Assembly: GCF_029760915.1 (NCBI RefSeq)
Contig: NZ_CP121685.1
Span: forward strand, 1,710,001 to 1,774,000
Direction: 5' to 3'
Source of the DNA: Olleya sp. YS
GTDB taxonomy: Bacteria; Bacteroidota; Bacteroidia; Flavobacteriales; Flavobacteriaceae
DNA: 64,000 nucleotides
Shown in pieces: positions 38,515-47,260 of this stretch. Each line of letters begins with the position of its first letter. Position 1 is the first letter of the stretch. A model generated the notes under the pieces. That model searched no databases. It was given only the letters and a program-made list of their open reading frames with translations, and was not told where the DNA came from. Position numbers and translations under genes: made by a program.

Positions 38515-40741
38515 CGTTGCTTTTTTCGCTAAGCATTAATGCGTTAAATAACTTTTTCTCGAAGTCTTCTTGCTTGAAAGGTTTAGGAATTATATCTGTA
38601 AATCCAGCATCTTCAAATTCTTGCATTTTATCTTCTATAGTTACAGCAGTTAATGCAAAAATGGTTAAATCTTTATCAAAGGTTCTAATAATTTTAGTTG
38701 CCTCAATACCACTTATTCCTGGCATGTGGATATCCATTAACACCACATCGTAGTTAGTTGTCTTAACCTTGTCTACCGCTTCTTCACCATTATCTACAAC
38801 ATCACAATATAGCTTCATTTTATTAAGGATTTTTTTGGTAATCATTTGATTAATCTTATTATCCTCAACAACTAGTATTTTGATATTACTCAATTCCAAT
38901 TCATCGACATCATTAAAGTAATTAGCTTTTTTCTCGACAATAATTTCATTACTCTTTTTCATAGGAATTTCAAAGAAAAATGTTGTGCCTTTACCTAATT
39001 CACTTTTCATATAGATTTTACCTTTTAAAATATCAATTAACCCTTTAACAATTGATAGTCCAAGACCTGTACCACCATATTTTCTGTTTATTTGTATAGA
39101 CCCTTGAGAGAAACTTTCAAACATATTTTGTTGCTTTTCTTCGCTAATACCAATACCATTATCTTCAACTTCGAAACGAATTTCAAAATTATCGCCAATT
39201 TGTTTCAATTTTTTAATTCTTACCCAAATATCACCATCCTTTGTAAACTTAATCGAATTACCAATTAGGTTGATAAGTATTTGAGAAATTTTTAATTGAT
39301 CAGCATGAAAGTTGGTAGGTAGATCTTTGTCGTACTCTAAATGTAGTTGTATGTTATTGTCTAAAGCAGAATTATTTAAAGCCGATATGACATTCTCAGC
39401 TTTTTTCTTTAAATTGAATACTTCTGGTTCAATATCTACTTTATTAGCTTCAATTTTATTGATTTGAAGGATATCGTTAATAAAGGTTAATAAGTAGTCT
39501 CCTGAAAATTTTAAAGACTTTAAATGTTGTACTTGTTCTGGTTTAGGATTTTCTTCCAATAACATATTAGTTAGTCCTGTTACAGCATATAACGGAGTTC
39601 TTAGCTCGTGAGTTACAGTAGATAAAAAGTTAGCTTTGGTTTTAGTAGCTAATTCTGCTTTTTCCATCGCAATGGTTAATTCTGCATTTTTTTTATGCAG
39701 AATATTATTAGATTTTAATCTAATATTATTGTTTTTGTACAGTGATAATGTCAATAAAGATAAGATGGTAATTAAGGCAATACTTAATATAGTAGTTAGT
39801 TTTTCTAACCAAGTAGAGCTAGCTTCTTTTTCTAAATCAGCTTCTTTTTCTTTTTGATATTCTATTGGATTGCTATATAATTTATCCAATCTTTTTTCTG
39901 GTGAAAGGTAGCTACGTTTTACTTTTAAAAGCGAGTCGTTAAGTTTAATATGTTTTTTTAGGTAATAATTAGCGTCCTTATATTCGCCTTTTTCATTATA
40001 TATATCACTAAGTGATGCATACGCAGTATTAATGACATTTGGATACTTATTTTGTATTGCAAGGTCTAGTCCTTGTTTGGCTGTATTTTCTGCTTCAGTT
40101 AATTTGCCTAATTTAGCTTTAGTCTCTCCCAAACTAATATAAGCACTACTTAGTATTTTGTAATTCTGGTAACGTTTAGCTAGACTAATTGCAGTTTCAT
40201 ATTCTGATTCGGCTTCTTCATATCTTTCTAGTTTTGAATACGCATCACCTTTATATAATATAGTTTCTGCTTCAAAGTCGTGTAGATCTTCATTTTCAAA
40301 TAGACGCTCGGCAGAGTTAAAATAATCTAAAGCTCTATTATAGTCTTTTTTGCTCATGTAAACATTACCAATAGTCTTGTAGGTTTCGGCAATATTAATG
40401 TTGTCTTTGGCAAAACGTTGTTTTTCAACTGCTTTAATTAAAGTCTTTAAAGCTTCTGTATGCTCTTCAGTTATAAATTCAATTTTACCAATTTTAGAGT
40501 AAATTAAACCTATACTTTTATTGTCATTTATTTGATTGGCAAGTTTAAGCGCTTCATCTAAATCGCTTTGCGCTTTATAGAACTCATTAGAATCAATGTT
40601 TTTCTGGGCTAAACTAATGTTATAATTAATTTTACCTTGAATGATTTCCTTTTCTTTCTCAGATAGGTCCTGAGCCTGTACATTAATAACTGCTAAGCAG
40701 GTTACTAAGCACAGCGAAAACTTAATAATTAGGGACTTCAT
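38504..40741 (-). CDS. Hybrid sensor histidine kinase with TPR sensor region
   Basis: A 745-residue hybrid kinase. A signal peptide (residues 1-23) and a periplasmic array of TPRs (about 30-270, such as AETYKTIGNVYMSKKDYNRALDYFNSAERLF) precede one membrane helix (about 313-335). Then come HisKA (phospho-His in STVTHELRTPLYAVTG, about 377), HATPase_c (QILINLIGNSIKFT, GTGLGLSIVKGLID) and a C-terminal receiver (LVVEDNKINQMI, phospho-Asp in VVLMDIHMPGISG, about 669). It has no DNA-binding output, so it must signal to a partner elsewhere. It has its own -7 box although gap lies just upstream. Confidence 0.92.
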   Translation of the reverse strand: MKSLIIKFSLCLVTCLAVINVQAQDLSEKEKEIIQGKINYNISLAQKNIDSNEFYKAQSDLDEALKLANQINDNKSIGLIYSKIGKIEFITEEHTEALKTLIKAVEKQRFAKDNINIAETYKTIGNVYMSKKDYNRALDYFNSAERLFENEDLHDFEAETILYKGDAYSKLERYEEAESEYETAISLAKRYQNYKILSSAYISLGETKAKLGKLTEAENTAKQGLDLAIQNKYPNVINTAYASLSDIYNEKGEYKDANYYLKKHIKLNDSLLKVKRSYLSPEKRLDKLYSNPIEYQKEKEADLEKEASSTWLEKLTTILSIALITILSLLTLSLYKNNNIRLKSNNILHKKNAELTIAMEKAELATKTKANFLSTVTHELRTPLYAVTGLTNMLLEENPKPEQVQHLKSLKFSGDYLLTFINDILQINKIEANKVDIEPEVFNLKKKAENVISALNNSALDNNIQLHLEYDKDLPTNFHADQLKISQILINLIGNSIKFTKDGDIWVRIKKLKQIGDNFEIRFEVEDNGIGISEEKQQNMFESFSQGSIQINRKYGGTGLGLSIVKGLIDILKGKIYMKSELGKGTTFFFEIPMKKSNEIIVEKKANYFNDVDELELSNIKILVVEDNKINQMITKKILNKMKLYCDVVDNGEEAVDKVKTTNYDVVLMDIHMPGISGIEATKIIRTFDKDLTIFALTAVTIEDKMQEFEDAGFTDIIPKPFKQEDFEKKLFNALMLSEKSNATA

Positions 40742-40759
40742 TTTTTACATTTATAACGA

Positions 40760-40767
40760 CAAATATA
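40760..40767 (-). promoter_or_regulatory. -7 box of the hybrid histidine kinase
   Basis: The minus strand reads TATATTTG, a full consensus match, 19 bases upstream of the ATG. It lies in the gap between gap and the kinase gene, suggesting separate transcription. Confidence 0.55.
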
Positions 40768-40786
40768 AATATTTATCCGATAAAAG

Positions 40787-41785
40787 TCACTTTTTTTCCG
40801 ATAAATTGAATATTAAGTCAATTATTCTATTTGAATATCCAGTTTCATTATCGTACCAACCAATGATTTTTACCATGTTTCCAATTACAGAAGTCATTTG
40901 TGAATCAAAAATGCAAGAATGTGGATTACCGACAATATCAATGGATACAATTGGATCTTCTGTATATTCCAAAACTCCTTTAAATTTTCCATTGGATGCT
41001 TTTTTAAAGGCTTCATTAATAGTTTTAATATCTACAGTATGCTTAACATTAAAAGTGATATCTGTTAACGATCCATTAGCTACTGGCACTCTTATACCAC
41101 AACCACCAATAACATCTGATAAATCAGGAAAAATTTTTGTTAACGCTTTTGCAGCTCCTGTTGTCGTTGGTACAATACTTTGTCCTGCTGCTCTAGCACG
41201 ACGTAAGTCTCTGTGAGGTTGATCGTGCAGACTTTGGTCTGTTGTGTAAGAATGAATTGTTGTGATATATGCTTGGTTTATACCACATAACTCATTAATA
41301 ATATCAATCATTGGAGCTGCATTATTTGTGGTACATGAGGCGTTAGAAATTATTGTTTCAGTACCATCTAGCTCAGTTTCGTTTACACCTAAAACTATAG
41401 TTTTGATGTTATCTTCTACAGGAGGAACGCTTAAAATAACGCGTTTAGCACCATTTTTAATATGATATTGAAGCTCTGAAGCAGTTTTAAATTTTCCTGT
41501 AGCTTCAATAACAAAATCAGGTGAATAGATATTCCAATTACAATCTTTTGGATGATTATTATTTAGTAGCGGAAATTTTTGATTATCTACTATTATAGTG
41601 TTTTCTTTTGAAGTTATGGTTGCAGGATGTACACCATGAATACTATCATATTTTAATAAGTGACTTAATGTTTTAGCGTCCGCTAAATCGTTAATAGCCA
41701 CAATTTTTATGTTTTTATTATTGTGAAGCAACCTAAAAACACGTCTTCCAATACGACCAAAACCGTTGATAGCAACAGTAATCAT
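40787..41785 (-). CDS. gap: Type I glyceraldehyde-3-phosphate dehydrogenase
   Basis: A 332-residue GAPDH. N-terminal NAD domain INGFGRIGRRVFRLL. The catalytic Cys is in ISNASCTTNNAAPM and the His in AYITTIHSYTTDQSL, with RRARAAGQSIVPTTTGAAKAL and GWYDNETGYSNRI. The second Cys of the usual SCTTNC motif is Asn here, as in a GAPDH subgroup I recall from Bacteroidota, so it may be the second, specialised copy of the genome. I start at ATG 41785, the standard family start, one base after the lipA stop; an earlier in-frame ATG at 41833 lies inside lipA. Confidence 0.9.
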   Translation of the reverse strand: MITVAINGFGRIGRRVFRLLHNNKNIKIVAINDLADAKTLSHLLKYDSIHGVHPATITSKENTIIVDNQKFPLLNNNHPKDCNWNIYSPDFVIEATGKFKTASELQYHIKNGAKRVILSVPPVEDNIKTIVLGVNETELDGTETIISNASCTTNNAAPMIDIINELCGINQAYITTIHSYTTDQSLHDQPHRDLRRARAAGQSIVPTTTGAAKALTKIFPDLSDVIGGCGIRVPVANGSLTDITFNVKHTVDIKTINEAFKKASNGKFKGVLEYTEDPIVSIDIVGNPHSCIFDSQMTSVIGNMVKIIGWYDNETGYSNRIIDLIFNLSEKK

Positions 41786-41786
41786 A

Positions 41787-42668
41787 TTAATTAATGTGTT
41801 TTTGAGCTTTGTAAGAAGAACGTACCAATGCACTACTTTCTACATGTCTAAAGCCAAGTTCAAGCCCTATTTCTTCGTATTCTTTAAATTCATCTGGTAG
41901 AACAAATCGTTTAACTGGTAGGTGTTTTTTACTAGGTTGCAAATATTGACCAATAGTTACCACATCCACATCGTTTTCACGTAAGTCATAAAGCGTTTGT
42001 ATAACTTCTTCACGTTGTTCTCCTAAACCAAGCATGATTCCCGATTTAGTTCTTCGTTGTCCTTGTTGTTTTAAATATTTTAAAACTCCCATACTACGTT
42101 CATATTTTGCTTGTATGCGGACTTCTCTGGTTAAGCGTTTTACAGTTTCTATATTGTGTGATACAACCTCTGGTGCAACATCAATAATTCTGTCAATATG
42201 CATCTCTATGCCTTGAAAATCTGGGATTAAGGTTTCAAGCGTTGTTTCTGGATTCATTCTTCTAACAGCCTTAACAGTTTCTGCCCACATAATGCTTCCC
42301 ATATCTTTTAAATCATCTCTATCAACACTAGTTAAAACTGCGTGTTTAATTCCCATAATTTTAATAGAACGAGCGACTTTTTCTGGTTCGTCCCAATCGA
42401 CATCTTCTGGACGACCTGTTTTTACGCCACAAAATCCGCAAGATCTGGTACAAACATTACCTAAAATCATAAAGGTAGCAGTACCTTCTCCCCAACACTC
42501 TCCCATATTTGGACAACTTCCTGAGGTACAAATTGTGTTTAATTTATATTTGTCAACTAGTCCTCTAAGCTCAGTATATTTTTTACCAGTTGGTAATTTT
42601 ACACGTAACCATTTTGGTTTTGGTTGTCTTTCTGACGGTAATATTACAGATGCAGTGTCGTTATTCAT
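41787..42668 (-). CDS. lipA: Lipoyl synthase LipA
   Basis: A 293-residue radical SAM enzyme that inserts two sulfurs into protein-bound octanoyl groups. The auxiliary cluster motif is in [12 protein letters not shown]. The radical SAM motif CxxxCxxC is CTRSCGFC. The C-terminal RSSY motif, whose Ser ligates the auxiliary cluster, is in [12 protein letters not shown]. Length is normal. It makes the cofactor for lipoyl proteins such as the E2 encoded at 13.6 kb and the glycine cleavage H protein that works with GcvP at the window end. It overlaps no gene but is 1 base from gap. Confidence 0.96.
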   Translation of the reverse strand: MNNDTASVILPSERQPKPKWLRVKLPTGKKYTELRGLVDKYKLNTICTSGSCPNMGECWGEGTATFMILGNVCTRSCGFCGVKTGRPEDVDWDEPEKVARSIKIMGIKHAVLTSVDRDDLKDMGSIMWAETVKAVRRMNPETTLETLIPDFQGIEMHIDRIIDVAPEVVSHNIETVKRLTREVRIQAKYERSMGVLKYLKQQGQRRTKSGIMLGLGEQREEVIQTLYDLRENDVDVVTIGQYLQPSKKHLPVKRFVLPDEFKEYEEIGLELGFRHVESSALVRSSYKAQKHIN

Positions 42669-42704
42669 AGGTGCAATTTTCTGACTACAAAGATACGAAG
42701 TATT

Positions 42705-43919
42705 CTATAAAGTTTTTAAAAACCAAATGCTAAAACCAATCAAGAAAATAATACCACCAATACTTAAAATATGAAGACCTTTTGATGGTCTCCAATCTTT
42801 TGGTGTATGTTTTCCACTAATTAAAATATAATTGATAATGGCATAAAATGGTGCTGTTAAAAATGATAAGATTGTAGCTATTTTTATTAATAAACCCATT
42901 TCTGAAGCTAACACAAAAAAAATAAAGATAGTACCTAAAGTTAGTAGGAGTATCCAAAACAAATAGCCTTTATCGAACGTTTTATTGGTTATTAGCTCTA
43001 ATGATTTGTGCATGGCTCTTGGAGATGCATCTAGAGTAGTTAGAGTTGTACTAAACATTGTTGTAAAAGCAGCTACACCAATAACAACATAAGCCCAACT
43101 ACCTAAACTGTTGGTATACATCGTGATTAATTGGTTAGAAAATTGTCCAGCAGAATCACTAAAGGTTTCACCACTATTAAACATGACTAAATAGCCTAAT
43201 AACAAAAAACCAATACCTAAAATAATAGTTGTAATGTAACCAATATTAAAATCTAAAAGTGCTGATTTAGGGGTGAGGTTTATATTGTCTTTTTGTTTTT
43301 CAATGGTCCATAACGAATGCCAAACTGAGATGTCTAAAGGTGCAGGCATCCAGCCCATAAATGTGATTAAAAACGTTAATTCTAAAGTATTTTTAGGTAA
43401 TAGTTGAATAAAAGACAGAGTGGTTTCATTTTTATTTAAAGCAAAAATAACTGCCAAAATAGTGCTGATAGATAGGACGATAATAATTATTTTAATAAGC
43501 CTATCTAATAGTTTGTAGCGTCCAAAAAATAATATAATCAAACAGATTGCGAGAATGATAACTGTCCAAACTTTAACCGAAATAACATCACCAAACAGGG
43601 TTGAAGCTAAACCAGCAGTAACAATAGTAACCGCTGTTTGAATGGTAAACATGGTAGCAAATGTTAAAATAAAATAAGCTATTAAAACAGGTTTGCCTAA
43701 CTTTTTATAACCCTCTAGAAGACTTTCTCCAGTAGCAGAAGCATACCTTGGACCAAACTGAAAAAACGGAAATTTAAAACAATTAACTAATAGTAAAGCC
43801 CAGAGTAATCCTAGTCCAAAGTCCGCACCAGCACGTGTAGATTGTACTAAGTGTGACACACCAATTGCAGCACCAGCAAATAATAAACCAGGACCTAATT
43901 TTTTTAATGAGGTTAACAT
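42705..43919 (-). CDS. NRAMP-family transporter without the canonical metal motifs
   Basis: A 404-residue inner-membrane protein with about 11 hydrophobic helices (for example AYFILTFATMFTIQTAVTI and WTVIILAICLIILFF). The overall NRAMP pattern is present (GPGLLFAGAAIGVSH at helix 1; WMPAPLDISVWHSLW at helix 6), but the metal-binding DPGN of helix 1 reads AIGVSH and the MPH of helix 6 reads MPAP, so Mn/Fe transport by the usual site is doubtful. It overlaps the sigma-factor stop by one base (TAATG), so translation is coupled. The transported ion is unknown. Confidence 0.85.
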   Translation of the reverse strand: MLTSLKKLGPGLLFAGAAIGVSHLVQSTRAGADFGLGLLWALLLVNCFKFPFFQFGPRYASATGESLLEGYKKLGKPVLIAYFILTFATMFTIQTAVTIVTAGLASTLFGDVISVKVWTVIILAICLIILFFGRYKLLDRLIKIIIIVLSISTILAVIFALNKNETTLSFIQLLPKNTLELTFLITFMGWMPAPLDISVWHSLWTIEKQKDNINLTPKSALLDFNIGYITTIILGIGFLLLGYLVMFNSGETFSDSAGQFSNQLITMYTNSLGSWAYVVIGVAAFTTMFSTTLTTLDASPRAMHKSLELITNKTFDKGYLFWILLLTLGTIFIFFVLASEMGLLIKIATILSFLTAPFYAIINYILISGKHTPKDWRPSKGLHILSIGGIIFLIGFSIWFLKTL

Positions 43920-44467
43920 TACTTTTTTTGAATAATTTCTGCTAATAGCTTTTTAGCACGAAGTAACTTGACTTTAATATTATTTATGGGTTCATTAAGT
44001 TCTTCAGAAATGTCTTTATAGCTTAATTCTTGAAAATACCTTAGATTAATAACTTCTTGATAATGAGGTTTAAGTTTTTTTATATCACGCAATAATTTAG
44101 CTAAATTTTGCTCTGTAATTAACTTATCTTCAACAGAAGGTGTCTCGTCTAACACTTGATAGACTTCGTTCTCATCCGTTTTTGAAATAGCTTGTTTAAT
44201 TGAGTTTTTTTCTTTTCTAACAATATCAATGTGGATGTTTTTGGATATAGTAATTAGCCAAGTATTGAAGGCGTATTTACTATTGTAGGAGTCAATTTTA
44301 TCAAATGCTTTGGAGAAAGTCTGAATAGTTATGTCTTCAGCATCGTTTTCATTTTTTATACGTTTTAATTGAAAACCATAGACCTTGTCCCAATAATTAT
44401 GGAGTAGATAATTAAACGCTTTTTGATCGTTTTTTTTAGCTCTATTTATGGCTTCTTCTATTTCCAA
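43919..44467 (-). CDS. ECF-type RNA polymerase sigma factor
   Basis: A 182-residue sigma-70 family factor with region 2 (KAFNYLLHNYWDKVYGFQLKRI, then AEDITIQTFSKAFDKIDSY, FNTWLITISKNIHIDIVRK) and region 4 (LKPHYQEVINLRYFQELSYKDISEELN, then IKVKLLRAKKLL). Regions 1 and 3 are absent, as in ECF factors. It overlaps the glycosyltransferase gene by 10 bases and the transporter by 1, so it is cotranscribed with both. No anti-sigma gene adjoins it, unlike the second ECF factor at 46.7 kb. Confidence 0.9.
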   Translation of the reverse strand: MEIEEAINRAKKNDQKAFNYLLHNYWDKVYGFQLKRIKNENDAEDITIQTFSKAFDKIDSYNSKYAFNTWLITISKNIHIDIVRKEKNSIKQAISKTDENEVYQVLDETPSVEDKLITEQNLAKLLRDIKKLKPHYQEVINLRYFQELSYKDISEELNEPINNIKVKLLRAKKLLAEIIQKK

Positions 44468-45570
44468 TAATTTGGTTTTGAAATTTGGTTGGTTATAAAG
44501 ATACTAAATTGAAATACAATTAAGAATATTTCTAAAATAGGAAGTAGTAAGATAGTGTCTAATTCGTTTAGCTTTTTTGCAGAAAAACCAAGACTTAAAA
44601 ACTGGATTGCAAACCTTATTACAATTAAACCTAAAACAAAAGGCCACAAATAGGTAGATATAGCCAAAGTGATGCCTACAAGCCAAAATAATACTTGAGT
44701 GATATAAAAAGTTGATAATAGAAATTTATGTTTAAACTTATAGTGCTTAGCTGTAGACACATGTCTGCGTTTTTGCTTAAACCAATCTTTAAAGGTTGTT
44801 TTTGGGATTGAGGTTGTAAAACTATCTTTTGAATAGCAAATTGTAGTATTTTTAGCGCTAGCGACTTCGTTTATGAATAAATCATCATCACCAGATCTAA
44901 TTTTCATGTGTTTTATAAATCCATTGGATTTAAAAAATTGATCTCTGTGATAGGCTAAATTTCGACCAACTCCCATGTAAGGAAGTCCTACTTTTGCTAA
45001 TGAAAAGTATTGGGTTGCTGTTAAAAGGGTTTCAAACCGTATTAACATATTAAGTAATGAGTTTTTAATTTTATTATAAGCACCATAACCTAAAACGATG
45101 CTGTTGTCTTCAGAAAAATAACTACTCATTTGTTTTATCCATTGATTGGACAGTGGTTGGCAATCTGCATCTGTAAATAGTAAGTTATTATGTTTAGCAG
45201 CTTTAATACCAAGTGATAACGCGTATTTTTTATTTCCCCAAAACGCTTCAATGTTTTTGACATCAACAATCTTGATGTTTGAATGTTTTAAAGCAAATGC
45301 TTCAAAAACCTCCAAAGTGTCGTCTTGTGAGGAGTCGTTAATTAAAACAACTTCAAAGGTTGGATAGTCTTGTTCTAATATCGAAGGTAAAAATTTTGCG
45401 ATATTTTCTGCTTCGTTTTTAGCGCAAATAATAACAGAAATAGGATAGAGTGTAGAGGAAGTGTTTTCACTTTTAGAAAACGCAAAGCTTCCAAAAAGCA
45501 CACCATAGTACAATACTTGAATAACCACTACAATTACAAAACTGTAGAACAATACCTCAAGTATAAGCAT
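44458..45570 (-). CDS. Family 2 glycosyltransferase, membrane bound
   Basis: A 370-residue protein. An N-terminal helix (LFYSFVIVVVIQVLYYGVLF) is followed by a GT-A domain: ISVIICAKNEAENIAKFLPSIL, VVLINDSSQDDT, LLFTDADCQPLSNQW (the DxD-type metal site), and IRSGDDDLFINEVA with KQKRRHVST, a QxxRW-like exit. Two or three C-terminal membrane helices follow (about 285-360). This matches processive or lipid-linked GT2 enzymes of the cell envelope. It lies 4 bases after the small membrane protein gene and overlaps the sigma gene. Confidence 0.88.
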   Translation of the reverse strand: MLILEVLFYSFVIVVVIQVLYYGVLFGSFAFSKSENTSSTLYPISVIICAKNEAENIAKFLPSILEQDYPTFEVVLINDSSQDDTLEVFEAFALKHSNIKIVDVKNIEAFWGNKKYALSLGIKAAKHNNLLFTDADCQPLSNQWIKQMSSYFSEDNSIVLGYGAYNKIKNSLLNMLIRFETLLTATQYFSLAKVGLPYMGVGRNLAYHRDQFFKSNGFIKHMKIRSGDDDLFINEVASAKNTTICYSKDSFTTSIPKTTFKDWFKQKRRHVSTAKHYKFKHKFLLSTFYITQVLFWLVGITLAISTYLWPFVLGLIVIRFAIQFLSLGFSAKKLNELDTILLLPILEIFLIVFQFSIFITNQISKPNYWK

Positions 45571-45573
45571 GTA

Positions 45574-45777
45574 TTAAGAATGTTGAGTTTCGTTACAACT
45601 GTCAAACTGGTCTGGAGTTTTACCACAAAATCCGCAAGATTCTCCTTCTGTATTTAACATTGGATTTTGGCTTGCACAAGTACCAGCAAATTTACCATCT
45701 TTTTTTGCCCAAATTTTAATTGCAATACCTGCAAAACCTAATCCTAAAAGACCTAAAGTAAGTAATAAAAGTTTCAA
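45574..45777 (-). CDS. Small membrane protein with a Cys-rich tail
   Basis: A 67-residue protein: one N-terminal helix (LLLLTLGLLGLGFAGIAIKIW) and a short tail with four Cys residues, including CASQNP, CGFCGK and a last one in DSCNE, which could bind a metal or form disulfides. I recall similar short flavobacterial proteins next to this kind of glycosyltransferase, annotated only as membrane or secreted protein. It starts with TTG; no ATG lies in frame upstream. A perfect -7 box is located 24 bases upstream, so it heads the operon with the glycosyltransferase, sigma factor and transporter. Confidence 0.8.
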   Translation of the reverse strand: MKLLLLTLGLLGLGFAGIAIKIWAKKDGKFAGTCASQNPMLNTEGESCGFCGKTPDQFDSCNETQHS

Positions 45778-45800
45778 AATATGTTGCTTTTTTAATGCAG

Positions 45801-45808
45801 CAAAGATA
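45801..45808 (-). promoter_or_regulatory. -7 box of the small-protein/glycosyltransferase/sigma/transporter operon
   Basis: The minus strand reads TATCTTTG, a full TAnnTTTG match and the same spelling as the paa promoter box, 24 bases upstream of the TTG start. Confidence 0.55.
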
Positions 45809-45869
45809 CTAAAATTTAAAAGAAAAGATTATTAGATTTTAGTTAATGAAAATTAATATAAGAAGACAT

Positions 45870-46667
45870 TTATTCATTAATCTTTAAAGAGATTTCTGCT
45901 ACAGGAGTATCATTAGAGCGATTTTGGCTTCCGCCTTTAGGCTCAATGGATATGCTTAATCCTAAAGCATCTTCTGTGTATGGTATCTCTTGTAGACGTC
46001 TGTCTGCTTCGCTTAAAACGCCTAAGCTTACCATTTTATCTTGTAACTCTGCCCAGATTTGATACACTTTATTATCTGGTAATTGAGGTAAAGAGACGAC
46101 ATCAATCATAGATTTTTTTTCTTTAGGATTGATGTAGGCAATTGTTTTAAGGTTCTTAGCTCTTCTATTTCCTTTTAAAACATATTTTTCTGTTTCAGGA
46201 TTATTAAGTTGCTTAAATTGTTCTAACAACTCATTTAATGTGTTGTTATTATTGGCTATATCGCTTCTTAAATCAAAAATTTCATCGACAATAACTTGAT
46301 TTTCTTCAGATAATTTTTGATTCTGATTAAATAGATATGCAGAACTTCCAGCAAATAAAAGTGCGACTACACAGGCAGCGACAGCTAGACTATACCATTT
46401 TGTTGTGCGTTTTGGTTTTAGCGTAATCACAGGTTTATCATCTACAGCATCTAAAACTGCATTTAATACAGACGCAGGTGCTTTTACTGCATTTAATTGT
46501 GCAGTAAATTCTAGTTTATCCTGTAGTGTTTCGTATGCTTTTTTAATTTCTGGATATTCAGAAATAAAGTGTTCAACCTCTAAAGTTTCAGAAGCTGTGG
46601 TTTGACCTATTAAGTATTTATTTAACAAGTCAGAGTTTAAAAATGTATTTATTTTATCATTCATCAC
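45870..46667 (-). CDS. Anti-sigma factor with RskA-like C-terminal domain
   Basis: A 265-residue membrane protein. The cytoplasmic N-terminus (about 1-88, LLNKYLIGQTTASETLEVEHFISEYPEI) is the sigma-binding domain without the zinc motif. One helix follows (about 97-117, SLAVAACVVALLFAGSSAYLF), then a coiled coil and an RskA-type C-terminal domain in the periplasm (IDVVSLPQLPDNKVYQIWAE, then ALGLSISIEPKGGSQN). It lies 8 bases downstream of its presumed sigma partner. The signal that releases the sigma factor is unknown, but proteolysis is the usual mechanism. Confidence 0.9.
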   Translation of the reverse strand: MMNDKINTFLNSDLLNKYLIGQTTASETLEVEHFISEYPEIKKAYETLQDKLEFTAQLNAVKAPASVLNAVLDAVDDKPVITLKPKRTTKWYSLAVAACVVALLFAGSSAYLFNQNQKLSEENQVIVDEIFDLRSDIANNNNTLNELLEQFKQLNNPETEKYVLKGNRRAKNLKTIAYINPKEKKSMIDVVSLPQLPDNKVYQIWAELQDKMVSLGVLSEADRRLQEIPYTEDALGLSISIEPKGGSQNRSNDTPVAEISLKINE

Positions 46668-46675
46668 TTTTACAA

Positions 46676-47206
46676 TTAAGGGTTGTAAATTTTCTTCAAT
46701 TCACGTAACGCAATTTTCAATCTTGATTTTATTGTACCTAATGGTATATCTAGTTCTTCGCTCGCTTCTTGTTGCGTCATTCCTTCAAAAAAGAGCGCGT
46801 TTATGACAACCTGATACTTTAAATCTAACGTGTTTAAATGCTTCTTTATATCTAAAACATCCTCATTTAAACTACTGGTTGTCAGTTTATATACGTTAGA
46901 ATCTTCAATTTGGATTTCTTTATTAGATTTATTGTTTACAGATCGGATTTTATCTATTGCAGAATTATATGCAATACGATATAGCCAAGTAAATAATTTT
47001 GCTTTATCTGGATTGTAGCTTTTTCCTTTTTTCCAAACCTTAATTAAAGTCTCTTGTAAAACATCTTGCGCTAAGTCATCATCAGATATTACCTTTTTTA
47101 TTACACCATATAAGGCATCAGCATAATTCTCGTACAACAAATTAATAGCTTGTTTGTCGCCATTTTTTAAATGTCTTACAATATGTTGTTCTAATGAAAA
47201 TTCCAA
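46676..47206 (-). CDS. ECF-type sigma factor, partner of the RskA-like anti-sigma factor
   Basis: A 176-residue sigma factor. Region 2 is AINLLYENYADALYGVI, DLAQDVLQETLIKVWKKG, FTWLYRIAYNSAIDKIRS; region 4 is LDLKYQVVINALFFEGMTQQEASEELDIPLGTIKSRLKIALREL, a SigK-like pattern. The start is TTG at 47206, since no in-frame ATG lies close upstream. It is followed by the anti-sigma gene after 8 bases. Its targets cannot be read here; such pairs usually control envelope or oxidative stress genes. Confidence 0.92.
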   Translation of the reverse strand: MEFSLEQHIVRHLKNGDKQAINLLYENYADALYGVIKKVISDDDLAQDVLQETLIKVWKKGKSYNPDKAKLFTWLYRIAYNSAIDKIRSVNNKSNKEIQIEDSNVYKLTTSSLNEDVLDIKKHLNTLDLKYQVVINALFFEGMTQQEASEELDIPLGTIKSRLKIALRELKKIYNP

Positions 47207-47260
47207 GTTAATTAATGTAGTTGTTAGTTTAACTAATTTAAACCGAAGTTATTATTTAAG

